DNA from: Oceanibaculum pacificum
Lineage (GTDB): Bacteria; Pseudomonadota; Alphaproteobacteria; Oceanibaculales; Oceanibaculaceae
DNA: 47,684 bases
Reading direction: 5' to 3'
NCBI RefSeq assembly: GCF_001618175.1
Contig: NZ_LPXN01000096.1
Coordinates: 1 to 47,684 of the forward strand
Numbering within the stretch: position 1 is the stretch's first letter; each line of letters opens with the position of its first letter. A program made the translations under genes and the position numbers. The notes beneath the pieces were generated by a model. That model saw only the letters and a list, made by a program, of their open reading frames with translations, was not told where the DNA came from and searched no databases. Below are positions 34,106 to 42,658 of the stretch, piece by piece.

Positions 34106-35373
34106 AATCCGACCTCGCTGAAGGGCAGGAAATCGACAAGGCCCCCGGCCTCGATGCGGGTGATCGCCTCGCCGATCTCGACCAGCCCATCGGCCGCGAC
34201 CATCGAGGACAGGATGCCGGCCCCGTCGCGCGGGAAACGGCTGGCGACCAGCTTGCCATCGCCATCGGCGGCCAGCGTCACGCGGACATATTCGCGCCGG
34301 TCCAGCTTCTTCTTGTAGTCGAATCCGGCGGTCACCGGGAACAGCCGCGCCGGCGCGGGGATGCCGCCGGACAGGCGCTGGATCAGCGGCCGGGCGACGC
34401 GCAGGAAGGTCACCATCACCGCCACCGGGTTGCCCGGCAGGCCGATGAACGGCACCGCGCCCACCTGGCCCAGCGCCACAGGGCGGCCTGGCTTGATCGC
34501 CAGACGCCAGAAATGCAGCGAGCCCTGTTGCTCCACGGCGGCCTTCACATGGTCCTCCTCGCCGCCCGACACGCCGCCGGAGGTGAGGATCAGGTCATGG
34601 CCGTCGGCGGCCCGGCCCAGCGCCCGTGCGATGGCCGCGCGGTCGTCGGGCAGGATGCCCAGGTCGGTGACGGCGCAGCCCATGCCGTCCAGCAGCGCCG
34701 CCAGCGTATGCCGGTTGGAATCGTAGATCACGCCGGGGGCGAGGTCGGCGGGCGGGTCGCGCACCTCGTCGCCGGTGGAGAAGATCGCCACGCGCAGCGG
34801 CCGGTAGACGGTCAGATGCGTCAGCCCCTGGGCGGCGGCGAGGCCGATATCCTGCGGGCGCAGCAGATGGCCCCGGGTCAGCAGCGGGTCGCCGGCCTGC
34901 ACATCCTCGCCGGCCTTGCGCCGATTGGCGCCGCGCTTCAGCCCGGCGGGAACCAGCACCGCGCCGTCTTCCTCGGTGCAATCCTCCTGCATCATCACCG
35001 TGTCGGGGCCGGAACCATTCTCTCCCGCCGGCATCGGCGCGCCGGTGAAGATGCGGATGGCGGTCCCGCGCCGCGCTGGCCCGTCCAGCATATGGCCGGC
35101 GGCGATGCGGCCGGCCAGCGGCAGGCGCGTGGTGCCCTCGGGCAGCAGATCGTCGAAATACAGGGCATAGCCGTCGACGGCGGAATTGTCGTGCGGCGGC
35201 ACGTCCAGTGCTGCGGTCAAATCCTCGGCCAGGTAGCGTCCGCGCGCCTGGCGCAGCGCCGCTGATTCGATCTCCGCCACCGGCCGGATGCGGCGGTCGA
35301 GATCGGTCAGCGCCTCCTCGATGGGGATGAGGCGGCCGCCGAAGGCGAAGCAATCGTCGGTGAGCTGGGCCAT
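34102..35373 (-). CDS. moeA: molybdopterin molybdenumtransferase
   Basis: A 423-residue MoeA that inserts molybdate into adenylated molybdopterin. The N-terminal region has VPPHDNSAVDGYAL, GRIAAGH and a disordered-loop site; the central molybdenum-binding core has IFSTGDEV, YDSNRHTLAALL, and LTSGGVSGGEEDH. GLPGNPVAVMVTF and the small C-terminal domain IV complete it. It overlaps moaD downstream and follows mobB by 13 bases. Confidence 0.95.
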   Translation of the reverse strand: MAQLTDDCFAFGGRLIPIEEALTDLDRRIRPVAEIESAALRQARGRYLAEDLTAALDVPPHDNSAVDGYALYFDDLLPEGTTRLPLAGRIAAGHMLDGPARRGTAIRIFTGAPMPAGENGSGPDTVMMQEDCTEEDGAVLVPAGLKRGANRRKAGEDVQAGDPLLTRGHLLRPQDIGLAAAQGLTHLTVYRPLRVAIFSTGDEVRDPPADLAPGVIYDSNRHTLAALLDGMGCAVTDLGILPDDRAAIARALGRAADGHDLILTSGGVSGGEEDHVKAAVEQQGSLHFWRLAIKPGRPVALGQVGAVPFIGLPGNPVAVMVTFLRVARPLIQRLSGGIPAPARLFPVTAGFDYKKKLDRREYVRVTLAADGDGKLVASRFPRDGAGILSSMVAADGLVEIGEAITRIEAGGLVDFLPFSEVGL

Positions 35374-35386
35374 GCCGTAATACTGG

Positions 35387-35890
35387 TTACCGCGCGTCCA
35401 ACCCGCAATAGCCGACGATGAAGCGGGCGATCGCCTCGGTATCGTTCAGCGGCAGCAGCGGCACGGCCAGGTCGGGCAATTCGGCATCGCTGGCGACCGC
35501 GACGACCATCGGGTCGCTGGCGTGCAGCGGCGGCTTGCCGACCGAGGGGCGGTAGACTTCCAGCTTCGGATGGCCTTCATGCTTGAAGCCTTCGACCAGC
35601 AGCAGGTCGACCGGCGTCATGTTGCGGATCAGCATCGCCAGATCCGGCTCGGCGTCGCCGCGATGCTCGTGCATCAGCGCCCAGCGCGCGGCGGAGCTGA
35701 TCATCACCTCGGTCGCCCCCGCCTCGCGATGGCGGTAGGAATCCTTGCCCGGCTTGTCGACGTCGAAGGCGTGATGCGCGTGCTTCACGGTGGAGACGCG
35801 CAGGCCGCGCCGCACCAGGGCGGGCAGCAATTCGGCCATCAGCGTCGTCTTGCCGCTGCCGCTCCAGCCGGCGATGCCGAAGATTTTCAT
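35387..35890 (-). CDS. mobB: molybdopterin-guanine dinucleotide biosynthesis adapter MobB
   Basis: A 167-residue P-loop GTP-binding protein with GWSGSGKTTL near the N-terminus, KHAHHAFDVDKPGKDSYRHREAG as the conserved middle (shown in parts: KHAHH, KPGKDS, RHREAGA) and LLVEGFKHEGHPK. It assists MobA in making the guanine dinucleotide form of the cofactor. ATG 35890 opens the protein directly at KIFGIAG; a TTG at 35908 would overlap pgsA. No mobA is in the window. Confidence 0.9.
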   Translation of the reverse strand: MKIFGIAGWSGSGKTTLMAELLPALVRRGLRVSTVKHAHHAFDVDKPGKDSYRHREAGATEVMISSAARWALMHEHRGDAEPDLAMLIRNMTPVDLLLVEGFKHEGHPKLEVYRPSVGKPPLHASDPMVVAVASDAELPDLAVPLLPLNDTEAIARFIVGYCGLDAR

Positions 35891-35900
35891 GCGCTGAGCG

Positions 35901-36545
35901 TCAGCCAATCGGCCGGGCCGGTTCGGCGCGCTTCAGCACCGCGTCGGGCTTCGGGGCCGGCTCGCTGGGCGCACGCATATGGCGCAATCCGGCGCGCAGG
36001 TAGTCATAGCCGGTGATCAGCGTCAGCAGCGCCGCCAGCCACAGGAGGATTTCGCCGATCAGCATCAGGGGCAGGTCGATCTGCAGGATCGGGCGGATCA
36101 GCATATTGCCGACATCGCCCATGATCAGCACGCCGATGGAGGCCATCTGGATGCCGGTCTTCCATTTCGCCAAATTGGTCACCGGCAGGCTGGCGGCGGT
36201 GCCGGCCAGGAACTCGCGCAGGCCGGAGACCAGGATTTCCCGGCACAGGATGATCAGCACGGCCAGCACGCTGATCTCGCTGACCCGCTCGGCATGCACC
36301 AGCATCAGCAGGGTCGCGGCGACGAACAGCTTGTCGGCGATCGGGTCGATGAACCGGCCGAAGGCGGAAATCTGCCCCATCGAGCGCGCCAGATAGCCGT
36401 CGAAATAATCGGTGATCGCGGCCAGCGCGAACAGCCCGCAGGCCAGCCAGCGATACAGCGGCGCGTCGAAGAACAACAAGGTGACGAGCCCCGGAATCGC
36501 GGCGATCCGCGACAGGGTCAGTAGATTCGGCAGGCTGGTGAGCAT
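35901..36545 (-). CDS. pgsA: CDP-diacylglycerol-glycerol-3-phosphate 3-phosphatidyltransferase
   Basis: A 214-residue inner-membrane enzyme making phosphatidylglycerophosphate, the first step to phosphatidylglycerol and cardiolipin. The CDP-alcohol phosphotransferase motif (DG, then AR, G, D, D) is visible in ITDYFDGYLARSMG and GRFIDPIADK. Several helices span the protein. A proline-rich basic tail ends it. It follows uvrC by 51 bases with a small hairpin between, the usual uvrC-pgsA order of alphaproteobacteria. Confidence 0.93.
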   Translation of the reverse strand: MLTSLPNLLTLSRIAAIPGLVTLLFFDAPLYRWLACGLFALAAITDYFDGYLARSMGQISAFGRFIDPIADKLFVAATLLMLVHAERVSEISVLAVLIILCREILVSGLREFLAGTAASLPVTNLAKWKTGIQMASIGVLIMGDVGNMLIRPILQIDLPLMLIGEILLWLAALLTLITGYDYLRAGLRHMRAPSEPAPKPDAVLKRAEPARPIG

Positions 36546-36579
36546 AAGAACGACCCGATGTTTCGGTGCTCAGGGCCTT

Positions 36580-36594
36580 TCGCCCTTCGGGCGA
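36580..36594 (-). terminator. short hairpin between uvrC and pgsA
   Basis: TCGCCC-TTC-GGGCGA stem without a following U tract. Probably an intercistronic RNA structure rather than a true terminator. Confidence 0.3.
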
Positions 36595-36596
36595 TC

Positions 36597-38591
36597 CTAC
36601 CCTTCGTCATGGAAGTGATCATATATTTTTTTAGCGACGGTTTTACTGATGCCGTCGACATTCTCCAAATCCGTCAATCCGGCGCGCTCGACCGATCTTG
36701 CGGAACCGAAATGCAGCAGCAGCGCCTTCTTGCGCTTGGCCCCGATGCCCGGAACGCCGTCCAGGCTGGAGACGCCCATCGCCTTCGCCCGCTTGGCGCG
36801 GTGCGTCTCGATGGCGAAACGGTGCGCCTCGTCGCGCAGGCGCTGTAGGAAATACAGCACCGGGTCGCGCGGTTCCAGGCTGAAAGGCTCGCGATCTGGC
36901 ATGAAGAAGCGCTCGCGCCCGGCATTGCGGTCCGGTCCCTTGGCGATGGAGACCAGCGGCACGTCGCCGATGCCCAGCTCCGCCAGCACCTCGACCGCGA
37001 TGCCGAGCTGGCCCAGGCCGCCATCGATTAGCACCAGATCGGGCCAGGCATTGGTCTCGCGGTCCGGGTCTTCCTTCAGCGCGCGGGCGAAGCGGCGGGT
37101 CAGCACCTCGCGCATCATGCCGTAATCGTCGCCGGCCACCTCGGTCGCGCGGATGTTGAATTTGCGGTAGGCGTTCTTCATCAGCCCGTCCGGCCCGGCG
37201 ACGATCATCGCGCCGATCGCGTTGGTGCCCTGGATGTGGGAATTGTCGTACACCTCCACCCGGTCCAGCGGCCCCTCGATGCCGAAGGCGGCGGCCACGC
37301 CGTCCAGCAGCTTGCGCTGCGAGCTGCTCTCCGCCAGCCGCCGGCCCAGCGCCTCGCGGGCGTTGGAGACGGCGTGCTCGACCACCTTGCGCTTCGGCCC
37401 GCGCTGCGGCACCGACAGCTCCACCCTGACGCCGGCGCTGATCGACAGCGCCTCGGCCAGCAATTCCTGCTCCTCCGGCGCGTGGCTCAGCAGGATCGTG
37501 CGCGGCGGCGTCTTGTTGTCGTAGAACTGGCCGAGGAAGGAGGCCAGCACCGCCTCCAGCTCCAGATTCTTCTCATGGCTGGGGAAATAGGCCCGGTTGC
37601 CGTAGTTGCGGCCGCCGCGGAAGAAGAATACCTGGATGCAGGTCGCCCCGCCTTCCTGATGCGCGGCGACGATGTCGGCATCCTCCAGCCCGGCCACGTT
37701 GATGTCCTGGTGCGACTGGATGTGCGACAGGCCGCGGATGCGGTCGCGGAACAGGGCGGCGGCCTCGAAATCCAGCGCCTCGCTGGCGGCCTGCATCTGG
37801 TCGACCATCATCTGCTGGATCTGCCGGCTCTTGCCGCTGAAGAAGTCGCGCGCCTCGCGCACCTGCTCGCCATATTGCTCCTTCGTCACGTAATCGACGC
37901 AGGGCGCGGTGCAGCGCTTGATCTGATATTGCAGGCAGGGCCGGGTGCGGCTGGAGAACATTGCGTCGGTGCAGTTGCGCAGCAGAAAGGCGCGCTGCAG
38001 CGCGGTCAGGGTCTGCTTCACCGCGCCGGCCGAGGCGAAGGGGCCGAAATAATGCCCGGGCCGCCCGCGCGCGCCGCGATGCTTCACCACCTGCGGGAAA
38101 TCATGGTCGCCGGTGATCAGGATGTAGGGGAACGACTTGTCGTCGCGCAGCAGCACATTGTAGCGCGGCATGAAGCGCTTGATGTAGTTGCTCTCCAGCA
38201 GCAGCGCCTCGACCTCGGTGTGGGTGCGCACCACCTCCAGCGTCACCGTCTCCGCCACCATGCGCTGCAGCCGGTAGGGCAGGCGCTCGGGCTGGGTATA
38301 GGCGACCACCCGCTTCTTCAGGCTGCGCGCCTTGCCGACATAGAGCGCGTCGCCACGCTTATCCAGCATGCGATAGACGCCGGGCGCGTTCGGCAATGTG
38401 CGCAGCTTCGCCTTCAGCACGGCGATGCCGGCGGCCAGCGACACCGGGCCGCCGCGTTTGCGACCGGCGGACTCGGCGTCGTCGTCGGCGGGCTCCTCCA
38501 GCCTGTCGTCGCTAAGCCCCATCCCAGGGGGCGGGGTCACCCGGCCTGGGCTGGGTTCGAAGGGATGTCTATCTCGTGCTGCCTTGGCCAT
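36597..38591 (-). CDS. uvrC: excinuclease ABC subunit C
   Basis: A 664-residue UvrC, which makes both incisions in nucleotide-excision repair. The GIY-YIG nuclease domain is near residues 65-150 ([19 protein letters not shown]). The UvrB-interacting UVR motif lies near 265 ([18 protein letters not shown]), an RNase-H-like second nuclease is centred near 450-560 ([15 protein letters not shown] and [11 protein letters not shown]), and a helix-hairpin-helix pair ends the protein ([14 protein letters not shown]). A 60-residue hydrophilic N-terminal extension precedes the nuclease domain. Its start has no obvious ribosome site. It borders the AT-rich region. Confidence 0.96.
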   Translation of the reverse strand: MAKAARDRHPFEPSPGRVTPPPGMGLSDDRLEEPADDDAESAGRKRGGPVSLAAGIAVLKAKLRTLPNAPGVYRMLDKRGDALYVGKARSLKKRVVAYTQPERLPYRLQRMVAETVTLEVVRTHTEVEALLLESNYIKRFMPRYNVLLRDDKSFPYILITGDHDFPQVVKHRGARGRPGHYFGPFASAGAVKQTLTALQRAFLLRNCTDAMFSSRTRPCLQYQIKRCTAPCVDYVTKEQYGEQVREARDFFSGKSRQIQQMMVDQMQAASEALDFEAAALFRDRIRGLSHIQSHQDINVAGLEDADIVAAHQEGGATCIQVFFFRGGRNYGNRAYFPSHEKNLELEAVLASFLGQFYDNKTPPRTILLSHAPEEQELLAEALSISAGVRVELSVPQRGPKRKVVEHAVSNAREALGRRLAESSSQRKLLDGVAAAFGIEGPLDRVEVYDNSHIQGTNAIGAMIVAGPDGLMKNAYRKFNIRATEVAGDDYGMMREVLTRRFARALKEDPDRETNAWPDLVLIDGGLGQLGIAVEVLAELGIGDVPLVSIAKGPDRNAGRERFFMPDREPFSLEPRDPVLYFLQRLRDEAHRFAIETHRAKRAKAMGVSSLDGVPGIGAKRKKALLLHFGSARSVERAGLTDLENVDGISKTVAKKIYDHFHDEG

Positions 38592-38687
38592 TCGCGATTC
38601 TATATGTGGAAGCCTGATGCGTTATGACAGGCCGTGTCGCAATGGGGTATCCGGCGATACCCCCTTCGGCTTCTCCGTTTTGTCACT

Positions 38688-38710
38688 CTATCCACGATTC
38701 CTGTGGATAA
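38688..38710. promoter_or_regulatory. two facing DnaA boxes
   Basis: TGTGGATAA (38702-38710) is the exact complement of the consensus TTATCCACA. CTATCCACG (38688-38696) matches seven of nine on the opposite strand. Together they form a TATCCAC-N7-GTGGATA inverted repeat. Confidence 0.6.
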
Positions 38711-38807
38711 GTATGTGGGGAAACCCCTGCACTTGTTCCGGAGCGAGCCAAGCGCTTGGGTTCCGACAGGCTTGCTTAAAAAATAGGCAAAAACAATCAT
38801 CATATTG

Positions 38808-38827
38808 ATTTTATTGTATTTTATTGT
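38808..38827. repeat. tandem 10-mer in an AT-rich block
   Basis: ATTTTATTGT occurs twice in direct succession inside a stretch of about 60 AT-rich bases, resembling a DNA unwinding element. Confidence 0.6.
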
Positions 38828-38980
38828 TGTCAATCTGAGAAGGGGAGCCGTTCCGAAATTTTCGGATTGACACATATTCGCTGCGAGAGTCTGCCCCTTT
38901 GTGCTGTGCACAACTTCCTTATATGACGCTCTTGTCGAAGCCGAAAATCGTCAGATTCTGGAAGCTCTTACAGTGTCATA

Positions 38981-38996
38981 TTAACGCCATCTTAAC
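38981..38996. promoter_or_regulatory. CtrA full binding site
   Basis: TTAA, seven bases (CGCCATC), TTAAC: an exact match to the CtrA consensus TTAA-N7-TTAAC. It is nearly 400 bases from the uvrC start and just past the stop of the SDR gene, so it is not an obvious promoter element. Confidence 0.65.
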
Positions 38997-39029
38997 GCTT
39001 CGACCCGAATCGCCCCGCGCAAATACAAT

Positions 39030-39791
39030 TCACGCACGAATCCCGGTCATATGCTGGCCGCCATCCAGGGCGATCATTTGCCCGGTCATCGCGGCCGCTT
39101 CCAGCAGAAACCGCAATGTGCGGCAGATTTCCGCCGGGTCCGTGCCGCGCTGCAAGGGAACGCCCCGGCATTCGGCGGCGAATTCCGCCTCGCTCTGGTG
39201 GATGCTGCGCAGCACCGGCCCGGGGCCGATGGCATTGACCCGGATGCGCGGCGCCAGCGCCAGCGCCAGGGTTCTGGTCAGCGTCAGCAGGGCCGCCTTG
39301 CTGACCGTATAGGATAGGAAGTCGGCCCCCGGATTCCAGACCCGCTGGTCGATCAGATTGACCACGCAGCCGGCGCGATCGGCCGGCAACTGGCGCGCGA
39401 AGGCCTGGGTTAGCACCAGCGGCGCGCGCAGGTTGGGCTCGATATGCGCCTCCCAGCTCGCCCGGCTGGCGGTGGCGATATCGTCCTTCTCGAAGGTGGA
39501 GGCGTTATTGACCAGAAGGCCCAGCGGCCCCAGCGCCGCCACCGCCGCCGGCACCAGCGTCTCGACCGCCGGCTCGTGCGCCAGATCGGCCTGCAGCACC
39601 ACCGCCTTGCGCCCCAGCGCCGCGATTTCCGCCGCCAGCCGGTGCGCCTCGTCCAGCGAACGGTTGGCGTGCAGCGCCACATCCCAGCCATGCCCGGCAA
39701 GGTCGAGCGCGATGGCGCGGCCGATGCGCCGGGCGGCGCCCGTCACCAGCGCGGCGGGGGGATAGGAGGCGAGGGCGGGATTGTCGATCAT
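39030..39791 (-). CDS. SDR family oxidoreductase, pteridine reductase/FolM-like
   Basis: A 253-residue short-chain dehydrogenase. The nucleotide loop TGAARRIGRAIA and ALHANRSLDEA (Arg after strand 2, suggesting NADPH) follow the pteridine-reductase pattern (TGxxxRxG) rather than that of classical SDRs. NNASTF, the aspartate of VNLIDQR in place of the usual catalytic serine, and YTVSKAAL also match PTR1/FolM. FolM makes tetrahydromonapterin, and this group lies close to the molybdopterin genes, but no direct link is shown. ATG 39791 gives the better N-terminus. It is the only leftward gene just right of the AT-rich region. Confidence 0.8.
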   Translation of the reverse strand: MIDNPALASYPPAALVTGAARRIGRAIALDLAGHGWDVALHANRSLDEAHRLAAEIAALGRKAVVLQADLAHEPAVETLVPAAVAALGPLGLLVNNASTFEKDDIATASRASWEAHIEPNLRAPLVLTQAFARQLPADRAGCVVNLIDQRVWNPGADFLSYTVSKAALLTLTRTLALALAPRIRVNAIGPGPVLRSIHQSEAEFAAECRGVPLQRGTDPAEICRTLRFLLEAAAMTGQMIALDGGQHMTGIRA

Positions 39792-39917
39792 GGCGAGAAA
39801 GCTACCCTCCGGCGCGGCCCGGTCAAGCGTCATCGCGGCAGGGAGACGGGATAGGCTGGTCGGCGCGCATGCGACCGCTTAGGCTAGCCTATCCCGTAGC
39901 GCCGAGGAGCCGTCCGC

Positions 39918-41732
39918 TTGGAAGAACTCGCCAAACTGATCTGGAATCCGGAAGCGCTGCATGGCGCGCCAATCGAGGATGTGTTGGTGTTTCTGGTCGC
40001 CGCCGTGCTGGTGGCGCCGTTGTTCAGCCGGCTGCGCTTCAGCCAGGTGCTGGGCTATCTGACGGCGGGCGCGCTGATCGGGCCGTTCGGCCTGGGCATG
40101 ATCGACGATGTCGAGGGCACGCGCGCGCTGGCCGAGTTCGGCATTGTCTTTCTGCTGTTCGCCATCGGCCTGGAATTGAGCTTCGAGCGTCTGCGCGTCA
40201 TGCGCCGGCTGGTGTTCGGCCTGGGGGCGGCGCAAGTGCTGGTGACCGGCGCGGCGATCGCCGGCATTTCCCTGACGCTCGGCTTCGAGATGGCGGGGGC
40301 GCTGGTGATCGGCGGCACCTTGGCGCTGTCCTCGACCGCCTTCGTTATCCAGCTTTTGAACGAGCGCGGGGAATTCGCCACCCGGCATGGCCGCGCCGCC
40401 TTCGCCACGCTGCTGTTCCAGGATCTGGCGGTGGTGCCGCTGCTGGTCATCGTGCCGTTGCTGAGCGCGCCGTCGGAAGAATCGATCCTGATCGGCCTGG
40501 GCGTCGCCATCGTGAAGGCGGCGGTGGCGCTGGTGCTGATCGTGCTGATGGGGCGGCTGCTGCTGCGCCCGCTCTACAGGGTAATGGCCGCCGTGCGGTC
40601 GCGCGAGGTGTTCACCGCCATGACGCTGCTGGTGGTGCTGGGCATCGGCGCCGCGACGCAGATGGCCGGCCTGTCGATGGCGCTGGGCGCGTTCCTTGCC
40701 GGCCTGCTGATTTCGGAATCGGAATTCCGCCACCAGGTCGAGGCGGACATAGAGCCGTTCCGCAACATCCTGCTCGGCCTGTTCTTCATGACGGTCGGCA
40801 TGGCCATCGATCTGGGGGCCGCCTTCAGCAATCTGGGGCCGCTGCTGTTGGTGGTCGGTTCGCTGATCGCCCTCAAGATGGCCATTCTGTTCGTATTGGC
40901 CCGGCTGTTCGGCCTGACCAGCGTGGCCGGGCTGCGGGTCGCGGCCCTGCTGTGCCAGGGCGGGGAGTTCGCCTTCGTCATTCTGGGCGTGGCGGTCAGC
41001 GCCCAGGTGATCGCGCCGGAGATCAGCCAGGCGCTGTTCCTGATCGTCGCCACCAGCATGGCGCTGACGCCGCTGGTCACCCTGCTGGCGGGCCGCCTGG
41101 CGGAAAAGCTGGATGCCGCGGAGGATATGACGCTGGGCGTCGGCGACGAGGAGATTGGCGAGTTGCACGATCATGTGATTCTCGGCGGTTATGGGCGGTT
41201 CGGCCGCACCGTCGCCCGGCTGATGGATGCCCGCGCCGTGCCCGTGGTGGCGCTCGACATGGACGCGGTGGAAGTCTCCGAGGCGCGGGTCGCCGGCCGC
41301 ACGATCTATTACGGCGATGCCAGCCGGCCGGAAGTGCTGCGCCTGGTCGGGGCGGAGCGGGCGCGCGCCCTGGTGCTGACGCTGGATAATTACAAAGCCC
41401 TGCCAGACGTGGTGCGCCAGCTGCGCGCGGAATTCCCCGATCTGCCGATCTTCGCGCGCAGCCGCGACGCCAAGCTGGCGGCGGAGCTGGAGGAGGCCGG
41501 AGCCTATGTCGCCGTGCCGGAATTGCTGGAGGCCAGCCTGCAGCTTGGGGCGGAGGTTCTGGTAAAGCTGGGCCTGCCGACCGCCGAGGTGGACGACCTG
41601 GTTGATGCGTTCCGGCATTTCGGGGCCTCGTCGCAACCCCCGGCGGGGCAGGAGGAAAACGGGCACGATCCCGTCATTGCCGCCAGCGAGGCGTTGGACC
41701 GCGAGGACGAGAAGGCGGCGGAGGCCCGATGA
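39918..41732 (+). CDS. CPA2 family monovalent cation:proton antiporter with TrkA-N domain
   Basis: A 604-residue inner-membrane antiporter of the KefB/KefC type. About twelve helices (20-390) include the LYLTAGALIGPFGLG-like start (GYLTAGALIGPFGLG), LFQDLAVVPLLV and MALGAFLAGLLISESEFRHQ. A cytoplasmic TrkA-N nucleotide-binding domain follows (about 415-535; GGYGRFGRT) that senses NAD(H). The tail is acidic. It exchanges K+ or Na+ for protons. The start is TTG, with GAGGAG eight bases before it. The EamA gene overlaps its end (ATGA). Confidence 0.9.
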   Translation: MEELAKLIWNPEALHGAPIEDVLVFLVAAVLVAPLFSRLRFSQVLGYLTAGALIGPFGLGMIDDVEGTRALAEFGIVFLLFAIGLELSFERLRVMRRLVFGLGAAQVLVTGAAIAGISLTLGFEMAGALVIGGTLALSSTAFVIQLLNERGEFATRHGRAAFATLLFQDLAVVPLLVIVPLLSAPSEESILIGLGVAIVKAAVALVLIVLMGRLLLRPLYRVMAAVRSREVFTAMTLLVVLGIGAATQMAGLSMALGAFLAGLLISESEFRHQVEADIEPFRNILLGLFFMTVGMAIDLGAAFSNLGPLLLVVGSLIALKMAILFVLARLFGLTSVAGLRVAALLCQGGEFAFVILGVAVSAQVIAPEISQALFLIVATSMALTPLVTLLAGRLAEKLDAAEDMTLGVGDEEIGELHDHVILGGYGRFGRTVARLMDARAVPVVALDMDAVEVSEARVAGRTIYYGDASRPEVLRLVGAERARALVLTLDNYKALPDVVRQLRAEFPDLPIFARSRDAKLAAELEEAGAYVAVPELLEASLQLGAEVLVKLGLPTAEVDDLVDAFRHFGASSQPPAGQEENGHDPVIAASEALDREDEKAAEAR

Positions 41733-42625
41733 ACCGCTCCGCCGAGTTGAAGCTGGCCTACGCTCTGCTGGCCATCGCGCCCGCTTTGTTCGCCAGCAAC
41801 ATGCTGACCGCGCGCCTGGTGCACGACATTGTGCCACCGGTCGGCCTGGCCTTCTGGCGCTGGGCGGTGACCCTGCTGCTGCTGTTGCCCATCGTCGGGC
41901 GCGATCTGTGGCGGGAACGCCGGCAGGCGCTGGCGGAATGGCGCGACCTGCTGGTGCTGGGGGCGTTCGGCATGGGGGTGTGCGGCGCGGTGATGTATAT
42001 CGGCGCGGCGACCACCTCGGCCAGCAATATCGGGCTGATCTACAGCGCCTCGCCGATCCTGATCGTGCTGATCACCGGCGTGTTCTACGGCGAGCGGCTG
42101 ACGCCGCGCCAGGGCTGCGGCATCGCGCTGTCGCTGGCGGGCGTGCTGGCGATCATCGTGAAGGGCGATCCGGCGGTGCTGCTGTCCTTCGGCTTCAACC
42201 AGGGCGATCTGTGGGTGCTGTGCTCCACAATCGCCTGGGCGCTCTATGCCGTGCTGCTGAAATACCGGCCCAGTAAGCTGGCGATGATGACGCGTTTCGG
42301 CGCGGTGATCATCGGCGGGCTGATCGTGCTGCTGCCCTTCTATCTGTGGGAGACGGCTTCCGGCCGGCCGGTGCAGCCGAACCGCGAGACAGTGCTGGCG
42401 ATCCTGTTCCTGGCCTGCGTCGCCTCCTTCGCCGCCTATCAGGTCTATGCGAAGATCCAGACCGTGCTGGGGGCGGGGCGCACCGGCCTGCTGATGTATC
42501 TGGTGCCGCTCTATACTAGCGGCCTCGGCTATGTTTTGCTGGACGAACCGATCCGGCTTTACCACCTGCTGGGGGCTGCCCTGGTGTTGCCCGGCATCTA
42601 CCTCGCCACGGTCACCCGGCGGTAG
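41729..42625 (+). CDS. EamA family DMT transporter
   Basis: A 298-residue inner-membrane permease of the drug/metabolite superfamily. Ten predicted helices form two EamA repeats (about 8-140 and 155-290); YIGAATTSASNIGLIYSASPI and the DEPIRLYHLLGAALVLPGIYL ending are typical. Translation overlaps the antiporter stop in ATGA. Members export amino acids or metabolites; substrate unknown. Confidence 0.88.
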   Translation: MNRSAELKLAYALLAIAPALFASNMLTARLVHDIVPPVGLAFWRWAVTLLLLLPIVGRDLWRERRQALAEWRDLLVLGAFGMGVCGAVMYIGAATTSASNIGLIYSASPILIVLITGVFYGERLTPRQGCGIALSLAGVLAIIVKGDPAVLLSFGFNQGDLWVLCSTIAWALYAVLLKYRPSKLAMMTRFGAVIIGGLIVLLPFYLWETASGRPVQPNRETVLAILFLACVASFAAYQVYAKIQTVLGAGRTGLLMYLVPLYTSGLGYVLLDEPIRLYHLLGAALVLPGIYLATVTRR

Positions 42626-42658
42626 CGTCCTGTCCGTTGCCCCGATAAGGTGGTGCGC

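Larger units (their letters stand above)
38592..39029. other. 438-base AT-rich non-coding region, candidate replication origin
   Basis: No credible gene on either strand. Contents: an imperfect then a perfect DnaA box (38688-38696, 38702-38710); an AT-rich block 38775-38835 with a tandem 10-mer ATTTTATTGT (38808-38827) and an IHF-like TTGATT nearby; CCGAAA-T-TTTCGG (38853-38865); a palindrome TTGTGC-TGT-GCACAA (38899-38913); a perfect CtrA full site (38981-38996); and GANTC sites at 38596, 38696, 38887, 38954 and 39007. Genes to the left run mostly leftward and genes to the right mostly rightward. These are the parts of a Caulobacter-type origin, but DnaA boxes are few, so uvrC regulation is an alternative. 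Confidence 0.45.

Noticed and set aside
38600-38911. 103-codon open frame on the minus strand in the AT-rich region
   Set aside because: Codon use lacks the strong third-position GC bias of every other gene here, there is no ribosome site or recognisable motif, and it overlaps the DnaA boxes and AT block.
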